14,295 nt of DNA from an uncultured Clostridia bacterium (GCA_932222125.1 CAKNZJ010000351.1:1-14295), one strand, 5' to 3'. Counted from the stretch's first letter, positions 1-8,331 are shown. The notes: generated by a model not told the origin, from the letters alone. Numbers and translations: made by a program.

Positions 1-46
1 CAGAGAGCTGGCGGGCTGTGATATATCACAGCCCGCCAGCTCTCTG
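1..46. terminator. 46-bp perfect palindrome downstream of nrdB
   Basis: The first 46 bases are a perfect palindrome. The two arms, each beginning CAGAGAGCTGGCGGGC, pair completely around a central GATATATC. The palindrome lies 35 bp beyond the nrdB stop codon on the minus strand, so it most likely terminates the nrdAB transcript. The expected U-tract would fall to the left of the window and cannot be seen. Perfect symmetry would let it act from either side, so it may also serve a converging gene outside the window. Confidence 0.65.
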
Positions 47-80
47 CTCAATGTATGCCCCCGCAACCGCAGCAACCTTC

Positions 81-1130
81 TCACAGATCATCGACCAAGG
101 CGCTGCTCTTGGCATAGGCGGTACTTCTGGCCTCAAAGAAGTCTGTTTTTATCATATTTGCATTGGAATACTGGGACACCCAGCGCATGCTATCCGGCTC
201 CTGCCGGTGTCCCTCGTAAATGGGCGCCAGGCCAATATTCGTACAACGCAGATTGCCCAAATACTGGATATAATCGGTAATCATTTCCCGGTTCAGTCCC
301 TGCACCTGATCTCCAATGGCATAATGTCCCCATCGGATCTCCTGCTCGCACCCCTCTCGAATCATGTCCCGGTAGACATCCATCTTTTCCAGGGTAAACA
401 GCTCCGGGACCTCCTTTTTCAACTCCAGGAGAATACTGCGAAACAGCCAAAGATGGGTATTTTCATCTCGGTTAATATACCGGATCTCCTGCACCGAGCC
501 GGGCATACGCCCATTCCTGCCCAGGTTATAGAAGAACATGAAGCCGCTGTAAAAGTATACTCCCTCCAGAATGTAGTTGGCCACCAATGTCTTGGCAAAA
601 GTATCCAGACTTTTGTCCCCCTGAAACTCATTATACAAGTTTCCAATAAACTCATTGCGGGCCAGCAGGTGCTGGTCATCCTTCCACTGGTACAGCACAT
701 CGTTGCGTTCCTGCGGCTCACAGATTGTGTCCAGCATATAGCTGTAGCTCTGGCTGTGGACCGCCTCCTGAAAAGCCTGGATGGACAGGCACAGATTCAC
801 CTCATTGGCAGTGATGTATTCACCAATATTGGGGAGGTTTGCCGTCTGGATACTGTCCAGGAAAATAAGAAAGGATAGAATTTTATCATAGGCACGGCGC
901 TCCGGCTGAGGCAATCTGCGATAGTCCTTGATATCCACCCCCATGTTGATCTCTTCGGGGATCCAGAAGTTGTTCATCGCCTGCCGATACCAATCGCTGA
1001 CCCAGGCGTATTTCATGTTGTTAAAGTCGTTGAGATTGGTGGTGTTTCCCCCTACTATCCGCCGGTCTCGTACATCGGTATCCCCTTTGGGGTTGAACAA
1101 GGGCTTTTTTATCATCTCTGACGTGGACAT
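81..1130 (-). CDS. nrdB: Ribonucleotide reductase class I, radical (beta, R2) subunit
   Basis: NrdB houses the di-iron centre and tyrosyl radical that start reduction of ribonucleotides to deoxyribonucleotides in the cytoplasm, working with NrdA. The 349-aa protein keeps all the metal ligands at family spacing: D92 (LDSIQ), E122 and H125, E189 (ILEGVYFY), and E223 and H226 (RDENTHL). The radical tyrosine is present as Y129 in EAVHSQSY. This is therefore the tyrosyl-radical type and not the Phe-containing chlamydial type. The acidic, hydrophobic tail ending ALVDDL fits the peptide that docks on the large subunit. I chose the ATG at 1130 because GAGGGAG sits 8 nt upstream; the longer reading frame would run back into nrdA. 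It starts 64 nt after the nrdA stop and is presumably co-transcribed with it. Confidence 0.95.
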   Translation of the reverse strand: MSTSEMIKKPLFNPKGDTDVRDRRIVGGNTTNLNDFNNMKYAWVSDWYRQAMNNFWIPEEINMGVDIKDYRRLPQPERRAYDKILSFLIFLDSIQTANLPNIGEYITANEVNLCLSIQAFQEAVHSQSYSYMLDTICEPQERNDVLYQWKDDQHLLARNEFIGNLYNEFQGDKSLDTFAKTLVANYILEGVYFYSGFMFFYNLGRNGRMPGSVQEIRYINRDENTHLWLFRSILLELKKEVPELFTLEKMDVYRDMIREGCEQEIRWGHYAIGDQVQGLNREMITDYIQYLGNLRCTNIGLAPIYEGHRQEPDSMRWVSQYSNANMIKTDFFEARSTAYAKSSALVDDL

Positions 1131-1194
1131 GACGCACTCTCCCTCAGCTTTCTTCCTGCGGCACCCATTCCAAACGGGGTTGCATTGCCCTCCC

Positions 1195-3750
1195 TTACGA
1201 TGAGCAGGACTCGCACTCCTCCACCTCCAGACTCTTAGAGCGGACATAGTAGATGGTCTTTACTCCCTGCTCCCAGGCCAGAATATACAGATTGAGCACT
1301 TTACGGAAGGTATATTCGTTTGTGATGTACAGATTCATGCTCTGCGCTTGGTCGATGTAGCGCTGACGCACGCCACACGCCCGCACTGACCAAGCCTGGT
1401 CAATGTTGTGGGCGTTTTTATAGTACCAGAAGGTATCCATGGACAACTCGGGCGCCACCCGCGGCATCAGACCGCTCTTTTTTTCCTCTAAAAAGTACCG
1501 GCTCATTACCGGGTCCAGCCCCGCTGTGGTGCCTGCAATGATACTGGTACTGCTAGTGGGCGCCACAGCCATCAGGTAGCTGTTGCGCATCCCCCCCTTG
1601 GCCACCTTCCTTCGAAGGGCTGTCCAACGCGGGTCAGTGAGCTCCCGTTTGTCAAAGTACGCCCCCGTCTGCCAGTCACTGCCCTGAAAATACAGATAGC
1701 TGCCCTTCTCCCGGGCATAGTCACAGCTTGCCTCAATGGCGGCGTAATGGATGTCCCCGAATACCCTGTCCACAAAGCGCAGGTGCTCCTCGCTCTCCCA
1801 GGAGATATGATACTTGGCCAGCATGTGGTGGTAGCCGCTGACACCCAGTCCAATGGGGCGGTACTTCTCATTGTTCAGCTTGGCATAGGGCAAGGGGAAA
1901 AAGTTTAGGTCGATTACATTGTCTAGTGCCCGCACCGCGTGCCGGGTCACCCGGGTCAGTTCCTCACGGTTCTCCACGTCAATGTTGCCCAGTGACAGGC
2001 TGGCCAGGTTACACACCACGAACTCACCCGGCTTGTTCACCGTGACCACCACTGTCTCACCGTTCACCGTCTCCACTCGTTGGTCCACATGCTTGATTTC
2101 CTGCATATTCTGGGCAATCTCAGTACACAAATTGCTGCAATAGATCATGCCCCTATGCCCGTTTGGATTGGCCCGGTTCACATGGTCCCGGTTAAACGTG
2201 AATGGAGTCCCAGTCTCTACGGCACTCTTCAGGATCAGGCGGATAATTTCCTTGATGGGGATAACCCGCTTGGAGATGCGCATATCGCTGACACAGTCCA
2301 GATACCGCTCCTCCCACTCCTCTGCATAGGAGTCCTCAAGGGCGTATCCCTTTACGGAGAGTATCTCATGGGGACACATGAGATACCAGTCCCCTTCTAT
2401 ATTGTCCCTGGCCTGCTTCCAGAAATAGTCGGGGTAACACACTGCGGGGAACACGTCATGGGCTTTCATCCGGTCATCGCCATTGTTGGTGCGCAGAGTC
2501 AAAAACTCAGGCAGATCCCGGTGCCACACATCCAGATAGACCGCTACTGCCCCCTGACGCATCCCCAGCTGGTCCACCGCCACCGCCGTGTCGTTGGCCA
2601 GGCGGATCCAACGGATTACACCGCCGGCCGCACCTTCAAACCCCCGGATCACGCTGCCGTTGGCCCGCACCTTTCCAAAATACATTCCCATGCCGCCGCC
2701 AAACTTGCTCACCATGGCAAAGTTGTCGATGCTGCGGTAAATACCGTCCAAACTGTCCGGCACTGTATCAATGAAGCAGGAGGACAGCTGATGGTAGGGC
2801 TTTCTGGCATTGGACAAAGTGGGGGTGGCCATGGTTACCTGGAGCTTGCTGAGCATGTCATAAAACCGGCGCACCCACTGAGTTCGTTCCGCCTTGTCTT
2901 CCTTCATGGCCAAGTGCATCGCAATGCCCATAAACATCTCCTGTGGCGTCTCCACCGGGATGCCCTTATGGGTGCGGATGACGTAACGGTTTAACAGCAG
3001 ATCCAGCCCGGAATAGGTCATCAGGTGGTTGCGCTCTCCGCACAGCCAGCCCTCAAACAGCTCCACCTCTTCCCGCGTATAGTTCTGCAATATATAAGTC
3101 CCATACAGACCCAAGTCGGTGAGGTAGGAAATCTTCTCATAAAATCCGTGGATGTTGAGCCGGTTCATATCCTCCTTCAAGCGGCTCTCAAAGCCCAGCC
3201 AAAGCAGTCTGGCGGCAATCATCTCCCACTTTGGCGCTTCCTGTGTGGTAAGCTCCACCGCTCCTCGGGTAAGCAGGGACAGCTTGTCTAGCTCCTTCAT
3301 ACCAGGCTTGTGCAGCGCTTGAAACTTGGCCGTCAGATACTCCAGATTATATTCCTCTAAGGGAAACTCCTTCTGGATCCCATTCAGCACCGATACCAAC
3401 TGCTTACACAGGCCAGAGGGCTCACCCTCTCCATCCTGAAATATCCTGATCAGCTCATTTCTGGCCTTGCGCTTTCTGGAGCGCTCCTCCCGATATAAGA
3501 TATAACTTTTTGCTGCCCGGTAGTAGCTGGCCTCCATCAGCGCCTGCTCCACCAAGTCCTGAATCTCCTCTACCGAGAGAATGTGCTCCTGATTCCCGGC
3601 CGGGTACTTCTCCTCTACCAGGGTTAGGATATGATTCAGTTTCTCCTCATCCACCCGTTCCCCCACGCTGGCAAATGCCTTCGCCACCGCGCTTTTAATC
3701 TTTTTCGGACAGTATTCCTGTTGTGACCGGTCCCGCTTCATGATCCTCAT
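1195..3750 (-). CDS. nrdA: Ribonucleotide reductase class I, catalytic (alpha, R1) subunit
   Basis: NrdA binds the nucleotide substrates and allosteric effectors and carries the active site. The 851-aa protein opens with an ATP-cone domain (about residues 3-90, starting RDRSQQEYCPKKI), which senses dATP/ATP, followed by the ten-stranded barrel. The active-site residues are visible: C325 in LSSCF, N540/C542/E544 in SNLCTE, and C580 in VVCNLASLSLG. The radical-transfer tyrosine pair is Y834-Y835 (TIYYVRS). The redox-active C-terminal cysteines C846 and C849 occur as CESC. The start is set at the ATG at 3750, preceded by AAGGAG at 6-7 nt; a second ATG three codons later is possible, and the open frame extends 23 codons further upstream without a good ribosome site. 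It is the first gene of the nrdAB operon. Confidence 0.95.
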   Translation of the reverse strand: MRIMKRDRSQQEYCPKKIKSAVAKAFASVGERVDEEKLNHILTLVEEKYPAGNQEHILSVEEIQDLVEQALMEASYYRAAKSYILYREERSRKRKARNELIRIFQDGEGEPSGLCKQLVSVLNGIQKEFPLEEYNLEYLTAKFQALHKPGMKELDKLSLLTRGAVELTTQEAPKWEMIAARLLWLGFESRLKEDMNRLNIHGFYEKISYLTDLGLYGTYILQNYTREEVELFEGWLCGERNHLMTYSGLDLLLNRYVIRTHKGIPVETPQEMFMGIAMHLAMKEDKAERTQWVRRFYDMLSKLQVTMATPTLSNARKPYHQLSSCFIDTVPDSLDGIYRSIDNFAMVSKFGGGMGMYFGKVRANGSVIRGFEGAAGGVIRWIRLANDTAVAVDQLGMRQGAVAVYLDVWHRDLPEFLTLRTNNGDDRMKAHDVFPAVCYPDYFWKQARDNIEGDWYLMCPHEILSVKGYALEDSYAEEWEERYLDCVSDMRISKRVIPIKEIIRLILKSAVETGTPFTFNRDHVNRANPNGHRGMIYCSNLCTEIAQNMQEIKHVDQRVETVNGETVVVTVNKPGEFVVCNLASLSLGNIDVENREELTRVTRHAVRALDNVIDLNFFPLPYAKLNNEKYRPIGLGVSGYHHMLAKYHISWESEEHLRFVDRVFGDIHYAAIEASCDYAREKGSYLYFQGSDWQTGAYFDKRELTDPRWTALRRKVAKGGMRNSYLMAVAPTSSTSIIAGTTAGLDPVMSRYFLEEKKSGLMPRVAPELSMDTFWYYKNAHNIDQAWSVRACGVRQRYIDQAQSMNLYITNEYTFRKVLNLYILAWEQGVKTIYYVRSKSLEVEECESCSS

Positions 3751-3799
3751 GAGCTTCTCCTTCCCGCTCTCTCCAAACGCTTGTCCACGTTTTCCAAAA

Positions 3800-3846
3800 C
3801 CACTATATCTTGGGCGCAATTCATCATTATACCCTAAATGTCGCTG
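3800..3846 (-). promoter_or_regulatory. Putative NrdR boxes in the nrdAB promoter
   Basis: CCACTATATCTTGGGC at 3800-3815 matches the NrdR box consensus ACAcwATATmTwGtgt at 13 of 16 positions. A weaker copy, ACCCTAAATGTCGCTG at 3831-3846, matches at 9 of 16 and starts exactly 31 bp away, the three-helical-turn spacing known for NrdR box pairs. The weak box fills the spacer between -35 and -10; the strong one covers the likely transcription start. This predicts repression by NrdR (ATP/dATP-sensing) of the operon. Seen: the matches and spacing. Inferred: function. Confidence 0.7.
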
Positions 3847-3853
3847 TAGTCAA
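3826..3853 (-). promoter_or_regulatory. nrdAB promoter
   Basis: On the minus strand, TTGACT (3848-3853) is separated by 16 bp from a perfect TATAAT (3826-3831), a strong sigma-A type promoter. Transcription would begin near 3819, leaving a leader of about 70 nt before the nrdA ATG at 3750. It overlaps the NrdR-box pair. Confidence 0.75.
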
Positions 3854-4027
3854 GAGTCAGTTGCCGCCTATCAAAGAAAGGTCCTGACAATATCCCCCAT
3901 CCCTTCTTCCCTCAACTGCTAGTGCTTACAGCCGCCGTGAAGGTTAAGCCCTTGACGATTTGACGCCAGATTCTGCTGTCACACACTAAGCTGTCTGGCA
4001 GTGGTAACTTCTTCCGCAACTGTTTTG

Positions 4028-4807
4028 TCACCCCAAGGCTACATCCAGTGCCATCATAATGGTAAAACCGGCGGCAAAACAGATGGTGCCAAAATTGGAG
4101 TGTTTGCCCACCGACATCTCCGGGATGAGATCCTCCACCACCACATACAGCATGGCACCCGCCGCAAAGCCCAGCAGATACGGTAGCACCGGGGTCACCA
4201 GGCTGGCTAAACAGATGGTGAACAGGGCGCCCAAAGGCTCCACAATTCCGGAGAGCACTCCCATGACAAAGGCCCTTGGACGGCTGCCTCCCTTTCCGTA
4301 TAAGGGGAGGGAAACGATGGCTCCCTCCGGGAAATTCTGAATGGCAATCCCCAAAGCCAAAGACAGCACGGCTGCTAATCCAATGCTGCCATGGCCAGAC
4401 AGCCAACCGGCACACAGCACTCCCACCGCCATCCCCTCCGGGATATTGTGCAAGGTCACCGCCAGCACCATCATGGAGGATTTGGTCAACGTGGTTGGCG
4501 GCCCCTCCGCCTCCTGACCATTGGCATGCAGATGTGGGATAGTCCGGTCAAGCAGCAGCAGGAACATCATCCCTAGCCAGACCCCCACTGCAGCTGGCAA
4601 AAAGGACCACTTGCCCATCCACTCTGACTGCTCAATGGCAGGAATCAACAGACTCCAAACGCTGGCTGCCGTCATTACCCCTGCCGCAAAGCCCAGCAGG
4701 CCATTCTGTATTCTCTGATCCAATTCTCCCCGCAAAATAAATACGCATGCGGCCCCTAACACCGTCCCCATAAATGGGAGCAGTACGCTCCAAAATACCT
4801 CTATCAT
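4028..4807 (-). CDS. ZIP-family divalent metal transporter
   Basis: This is an integral membrane protein of the ZIP family, which moves Zn2+ or other divalent metals into the cytoplasm; the exact metal cannot be read from the sequence. It is 259 aa with about eight hydrophobic segments. The two hallmark metal-site motifs are present: HNIPEG at residues 120-125 (TM4) and NFPEG at 158-162 (TM5). A further glutamate lies in GIVEPLG (E190). A short, mildly polar loop with HLHANGQE (about residues 92-99) sits between TM3 and TM4, like the His-containing loop of ZIP proteins. The start is placed at the ATG at 4807, with GGGTGG 8 nt upstream; an in-frame GTG at 4819 is too close to the purine tract. 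It lies upstream of nrdA on the same strand, but nrdA has its own promoter, so it appears to be a separate unit. Confidence 0.88.
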   Translation of the reverse strand: MIEVFWSVLLPFMGTVLGAACVFILRGELDQRIQNGLLGFAAGVMTAASVWSLLIPAIEQSEWMGKWSFLPAAVGVWLGMMFLLLLDRTIPHLHANGQEAEGPPTTLTKSSMMVLAVTLHNIPEGMAVGVLCAGWLSGHGSIGLAAVLSLALGIAIQNFPEGAIVSLPLYGKGGSRPRAFVMGVLSGIVEPLGALFTICLASLVTPVLPYLLGFAAGAMLYVVVEDLIPEMSVGKHSNFGTICFAAGFTIMMALDVALG

Positions 4808-4878
4808 TCTGACTTCCACCCTCTCTCAGCCATCCATCCAGGCCGCCTATTTCACCTATTTCCAAATGGATTGAACCC

Positions 4879-4907
4879 ACTCTATCATACGCTATCCCGT
4901 CCGTCAA
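4879..4907 (-). promoter_or_regulatory. Possible promoter of the ZIP transporter gene
   Basis: On the minus strand, TTGACG (4902-4907) is followed after 17 bp by TAGAGT (4879-4884), about 70 bp upstream of the transporter start. The -10 is poor. I saw no clear Zur or MntR operator in the leader. Confidence 0.35.
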
Positions 4908-4997
4908 GAATGTCTCCTGTCTCTGGTTCCAAAACTGTCTGCCTCACCGCACTGCCACATTGTTAAATACATGACGATCTTTTCTTGGAAAACTTAC

Positions 4998-5026
4998 TTT
5001 ACTTGGAGAAAATGTTAGTATATAAT
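4998..5026 (+). promoter_or_regulatory. Promoter of hppA
   Basis: TTTACT (4998-5003), a 17-bp spacer and a perfect TATAAT (5021-5026) lie about 60 bp upstream of the hppA start. The region is AT-rich compared with the coding sequence on either side. The promoter is divergent from that of the ZIP transporter. Confidence 0.6.
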
Positions 5027-5084
5027 AAATCAAATCTCAAGCAAGAGAAAAGTTTATTCCACACAGAAGGAGTTGCAGCCGTCA

Positions 5085-7208
5085 ATGGAAATCCAACATC
5101 TCTTTTGGCTGGGTCTGGCCGCCGGCATCCTTGCCCTGCTGTTTGCCGCTTACCAGGCTCGCCGCGTTTTGTCCTTCGATGAGGGCACCGACACCATGAA
5201 AAAAATTGCCTCCGCCATTCGGGAGGGCGCAAACGCCTATCTCAGCCATCAGTATGCCACGGTATTCAAAGTTTTTATCGTAGTCTTTATTATCCTGTTG
5301 GTGCTGAGTTTCTTTCAGTTCCTTGATAACTGGTTTATTCCCTTCGCCTTTCTCACCGGCGGCATTTACTCTGCCCTGGCCGGCTTTGTGGGAATGAAGG
5401 TAGCTACCAGTGCCAATGCCCGCACCGCTCAGGCTGCCTCTGAAAGCCTGAACAAGGGCCTAAACGTCGCATTTTCCGCCGGTTCAGTTATGGGTTTCAC
5501 TGTGGTTGGCCTAGGTCTACTGGACGTGTCTATCTGGTTCCACATTCTAAAATACTTAGCTGGCTATGACGCTCCCCAGATTGCCCAGACCATGGTAATG
5601 TTTGGCATGGGCGCTTCCTTTATGGCCCTGTTTGCCCGGGTGGGCGGTGGCATCTTCACGAAAGCTGCTGATGTGGGCGCCGATCTGGTTGGCAAAGTGG
5701 AGGCGGGCATCCCCGAGGATGATCCCCGGAACCCTGCCACTATTGCCGACAATGTAGGTGACAATGTGGGCGATGTAGCCGGCATGGGGGCAGACTTGTA
5801 TGAGTCCTATGTTGGTTCTATCCTGGCCACCTTCGCCCTTGGCGTAGCTGCTTATAGCGGCCTTGGCACTTCATGGGGCGCTATGCTGCTTCCCATTTTG
5901 CTGGCCGCTGTGGGTATTCTCTGCTCCATTGTGGGTTCCTTCATGATCCGCACCAAGGAGGGTGCTTCTCAGCGAGAACTGCTGGGCACCCTCCGAAAGG
6001 GCACATACACCGCGGCTGTGGTAGCCGCTATCATTGCCGCTCCCCTCACCTATTTTTTGCTGAACAGCTGGGGCGTGTATATTGCCATTCTGTGCGGGCT
6101 GATTGGCGGCTGTGCTATTGGATACTTCACTGAGTACTACACCTCTGACACTTATAAGCCCACAAAAAGCTTGGCCGATGCCACAGAGACCGGTGCAGCC
6201 ACCACCATTATCGGTGGCCTCTCCCTGGGTATGCTCTCCACCATCGCTCCCATCCTCATCGTCGGCGTGGCAGTTATCGTATCATTCCTGGCTGCCGGTG
6301 GGTCCTTATCCACGGGCTCCGCAGACTATGCCATCAGCTTTTCTCGTGGACTGTACGGCATTGGCATCGCCGCCGTCGGCATGCTCTCCACCCTGGGCAT
6401 CACACTGGCCACCGACGCCTATGGCCCTGTGGCGGATAACGCTGGCGGTATCGCTGAGATGTCCGGCCTAGGGCCTGAAGTGCGTGAGCGCACCGATGCC
6501 TTGGATTCCCTCGGCAACACTACCGCCGCCACTGGCAAGGGCTTTGCCATCGGCTCCGCCGCTCTCACCGCTCTGGCCCTTCTGGTATCCTATGTGGACA
6601 TCGTATCTACCCGTTTGGAAGAAGTGGGCAGCGCCATCGACTTGGCCCTGACGAACCCTGCCGTTTTGGTGGGTCTGTTCCTGGGCGCTATGCTGACCTT
6701 CGTATTCGCCGCCTTTACCATGAGCGCCGTACAGCGGGCAGCTCAGTCTATCGTGGTGGAGGTCCGGCGGCAGTTCCGAGAGATTGCAGGGATTATGGAC
6801 GGCACCACCGATCCTGACTACGCCTCCTGTGTTGGCCTTTGTACCAGAGGCGCTCTGCGTGAAATGGTCAAGCCCTCCTTGCTGGCAATTGTGGTCCCCA
6901 TCATCACCGGTCTGGTATTAGGTGTAGAAGGAGTTGTGGGATTGCTGGGCGGCGTATCCGTCACCGGCTTTGCCGTGGCGGTGTTCATGTCCAACGCTGG
7001 CGGCGCCTGGGACAACGCCAAAAAGTACATTGAATCCGGCCACCACGGCGGCAAGGGTTCTGAGTGCCACAAATCCGCCGTTATTGGCGATACGGTAGGC
7101 GATCCCTTCAAAGACACCTCTGGCCCGTCCCTGAACATCCTCATCAAGCTGGTGTCCACAGTATCCATCGTATTTTCAGCCCTGATCGTTCAGTTTCATC
7201 TGTTTTAA
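5085..7208 (+). CDS. hppA: Membrane-bound ion-translocating pyrophosphatase, K+-dependent type
   Basis: This enzyme hydrolyses cytoplasmic pyrophosphate and uses the energy to pump Na+ and/or H+ out of the cell. It is 707 aa with about 16 membrane segments, the usual family size. Substrate and Mg2+ binding motifs are visible: DVGADLVGKVE at 196-206, the NVGDNVGD block near 223-230, and the C-terminal GDTVGDPFKDTSGPS near 668-680. In GNTTAATGKG (477-486) the discriminating position is alanine (A481), with glycine three residues later, the K+-dependent signature; K+-independent enzymes have lysine there. The gating glutamate lies in GADLYESY (E240), the position found in Na+-pumping enzymes; H+ pumps of the plant type have it one turn later. 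I start at the ATG at 5085, with AGAAGGAG 12 nt upstream; a TTG directly behind the Shine-Dalgarno is less likely. The gene is monocistronic, with its own promoter and terminator. Confidence 0.96.
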   Translation: MEIQHLFWLGLAAGILALLFAAYQARRVLSFDEGTDTMKKIASAIREGANAYLSHQYATVFKVFIVVFIILLVLSFFQFLDNWFIPFAFLTGGIYSALAGFVGMKVATSANARTAQAASESLNKGLNVAFSAGSVMGFTVVGLGLLDVSIWFHILKYLAGYDAPQIAQTMVMFGMGASFMALFARVGGGIFTKAADVGADLVGKVEAGIPEDDPRNPATIADNVGDNVGDVAGMGADLYESYVGSILATFALGVAAYSGLGTSWGAMLLPILLAAVGILCSIVGSFMIRTKEGASQRELLGTLRKGTYTAAVVAAIIAAPLTYFLLNSWGVYIAILCGLIGGCAIGYFTEYYTSDTYKPTKSLADATETGAATTIIGGLSLGMLSTIAPILIVGVAVIVSFLAAGGSLSTGSADYAISFSRGLYGIGIAAVGMLSTLGITLATDAYGPVADNAGGIAEMSGLGPEVRERTDALDSLGNTTAATGKGFAIGSAALTALALLVSYVDIVSTRLEEVGSAIDLALTNPAVLVGLFLGAMLTFVFAAFTMSAVQRAAQSIVVEVRRQFREIAGIMDGTTDPDYASCVGLCTRGALREMVKPSLLAIVVPIITGLVLGVEGVVGLLGGVSVTGFAVAVFMSNAGGAWDNAKKYIESGHHGGKGSECHKSAVIGDTVGDPFKDTSGPSLNILIKLVSTVSIVFSALIVQFHLF

Positions 7209-7216
7209 TACAGCTT

Positions 7217-7250
7217 AAAAATTGCCGGTCCCTAGGAACCGGCAATTTTT
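7217..7250 (+). terminator. Rho-independent terminator of hppA
   Basis: A 13-bp perfect stem (AAAAATTGCCGGT paired with ACCGGCAATTTTT) with an 8-nt loop begins 8 bp after the hppA stop and ends in a run of five T. A-runs on the other side make it potentially bidirectional. Confidence 0.9.
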
Positions 7251-7251
7251 G

Positions 7252-7280
7252 TTGACAATCATTGTTGTCATTCTCATATC
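7252..7280 (+). promoter_or_regulatory. Possible promoter and operator of the gtrB-gtrA unit
   Basis: A consensus -35 TTGACA (7252-7257) follows the hppA terminator directly; the -10 at the right distance (TCATAT/CATATC, 7274-7280) is poor. The inverted repeat TGACAATCATTGTTGTCA (7253-7270, 6-bp arms) overlaps the -35 and could bind a repressor. A weak -10 with an overlapping palindrome suggests a regulated promoter. The repeat resembles a Fur-family box only partly. Confidence 0.45.
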
Positions 7281-7324
7281 CCAGCGCGCCGGTCTTGAGC
7301 ATTCCACCGCAAAGGATGATAAAT

Positions 7325-8272
7325 ATGCTTTCCGTTATTATTCCCGCCTACAACGAAGAGAAGCTGATTGGGAAAACCACTGCCGTCATCTTGGATATCC
7401 TCTCTAAGGCCAGAATCCCCTGTGAGCTGATTTTTGTAGATGATGGCTCCAAGGATAACACATGGGAACAAATTACAGAAGCTGCAAAGGCACACTTCCA
7501 AGTTCGCGGTGCACATTTCTCCAGGAATTTCGGAAAGGAAGCGGCCATCCTGGCAGGACTGACGGAATCCTTGGGTGAATGCTGTGTTGTCATTGATTGT
7601 GACTTGCAGCATCCGCCTGAAAAAATTGTGGAAATGTATCAGCTTTGGGAACGGGGCTATGAAATTATTGAAGGTCAAAAGTCTAGCCGGGGCAGCGAGG
7701 GCAGGCTGCACTCTCTTGCAGCCAAAGCCTTCTACTCACTCATCAGCGCCGCCACCGGTTTTGATATGGCCAACGCCTCGGACTTTAAGCTGCTGGATCG
7801 CAAAGCGGTTGATGTTCTCATCAATCTCCGTGAACAAAATGCCTTTTTTCGCGCGCTGTCATCCTGGATTGGATTTAAAACCACCTATATCCAGTTTGAT
7901 GTGCAGGAGCGGGAAATTGGCCAGTCAAAATGGTCCACAGCCGCGCTCACCAAATATGCTCTGAGCAATATTGCTTCCTTTTCCACCGTCCCCATGCAGA
8001 TCGTCACGGTTCTTGGTGCACTTATGTTTGTCGTCTCCCTGATTCTGGGAGGCATTGTACTGGTTCAGAAAATTCTTGGACAGGCTTTGGGCGGATTCAC
8101 CACCGTCATTTTGATTCAGCTCTTCTCCAGTAGTATTATGATGATCAGCCTTGGTATCATTGGCTATTATATCGCAAAAATATACGAAGAAATCAAGGGA
8201 AGGCCCCGGTACATCATCTCAGAAACCTGTGGAAGCGGCTCCAGTAAAGGTACCGGCTCAAAGTCAATTTGA
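7325..8272 (+). CDS. GtrB/DPM1-like polyprenyl-phosphate glycosyltransferase (GT2)
   Basis: The likely role is transfer of a sugar from a nucleotide sugar to undecaprenyl phosphate at the inner face of the membrane, giving a lipid-linked donor for envelope glycosylation. The 315-aa protein starts directly with the GT-A fold (LSVIIPAYNEE). It has VDDGSKDNT at 38-46, the metal-binding DCDLQHPPE at 91-99 (DXD-like), the SRNFGKEAA block near 66-74 and SDFKLLDR near 152-159. Two membrane helices follow, at about 225-248 and 260-286, then a basic tail (IKGRPRY). This layout is that of GtrB, YkcC and CsbB proteins. The ATG at 7325 has AAAGGA about 8 nt upstream. The gtrA-like gene follows 59 bp downstream, and the pairing supports the function. 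The sugar cannot be predicted. Confidence 0.9.
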   Translation: MLSVIIPAYNEEKLIGKTTAVILDILSKARIPCELIFVDDGSKDNTWEQITEAAKAHFQVRGAHFSRNFGKEAAILAGLTESLGECCVVIDCDLQHPPEKIVEMYQLWERGYEIIEGQKSSRGSEGRLHSLAAKAFYSLISAATGFDMANASDFKLLDRKAVDVLINLREQNAFFRALSSWIGFKTTYIQFDVQEREIGQSKWSTAALTKYALSNIASFSTVPMQIVTVLGALMFVVSLILGGIVLVQKILGQALGGFTTVILIQLFSSSIMMISLGIIGYYIAKIYEEIKGRPRYIISETCGSGSSKGTGSKSI

Positions 8273-8331
8273 CTCCACACCGTTGACTGCGCCAAGCGCG
8301 TCACCGATCCTTGTGGCACAGGAGGACAACA

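Noticed and set aside
18..878. Long plus-strand open frame (286 codons) opposite nrdB
   Set aside because: It lies wholly antisense to a well-supported nrdB, has no ribosome site and gives no recognisable protein.
2080..2994. Long plus-strand open frame (304 codons) opposite nrdA
   Set aside because: Antisense shadow of the strongly constrained nrdA coding sequence; no ribosome site or protein motifs.
3963..4005. Possible terminator after the ZIP transporter (GCCAGA...TCTGGC)
   Set aside because: Only a 6-bp stem with a loop above 20 nt and no T-run.
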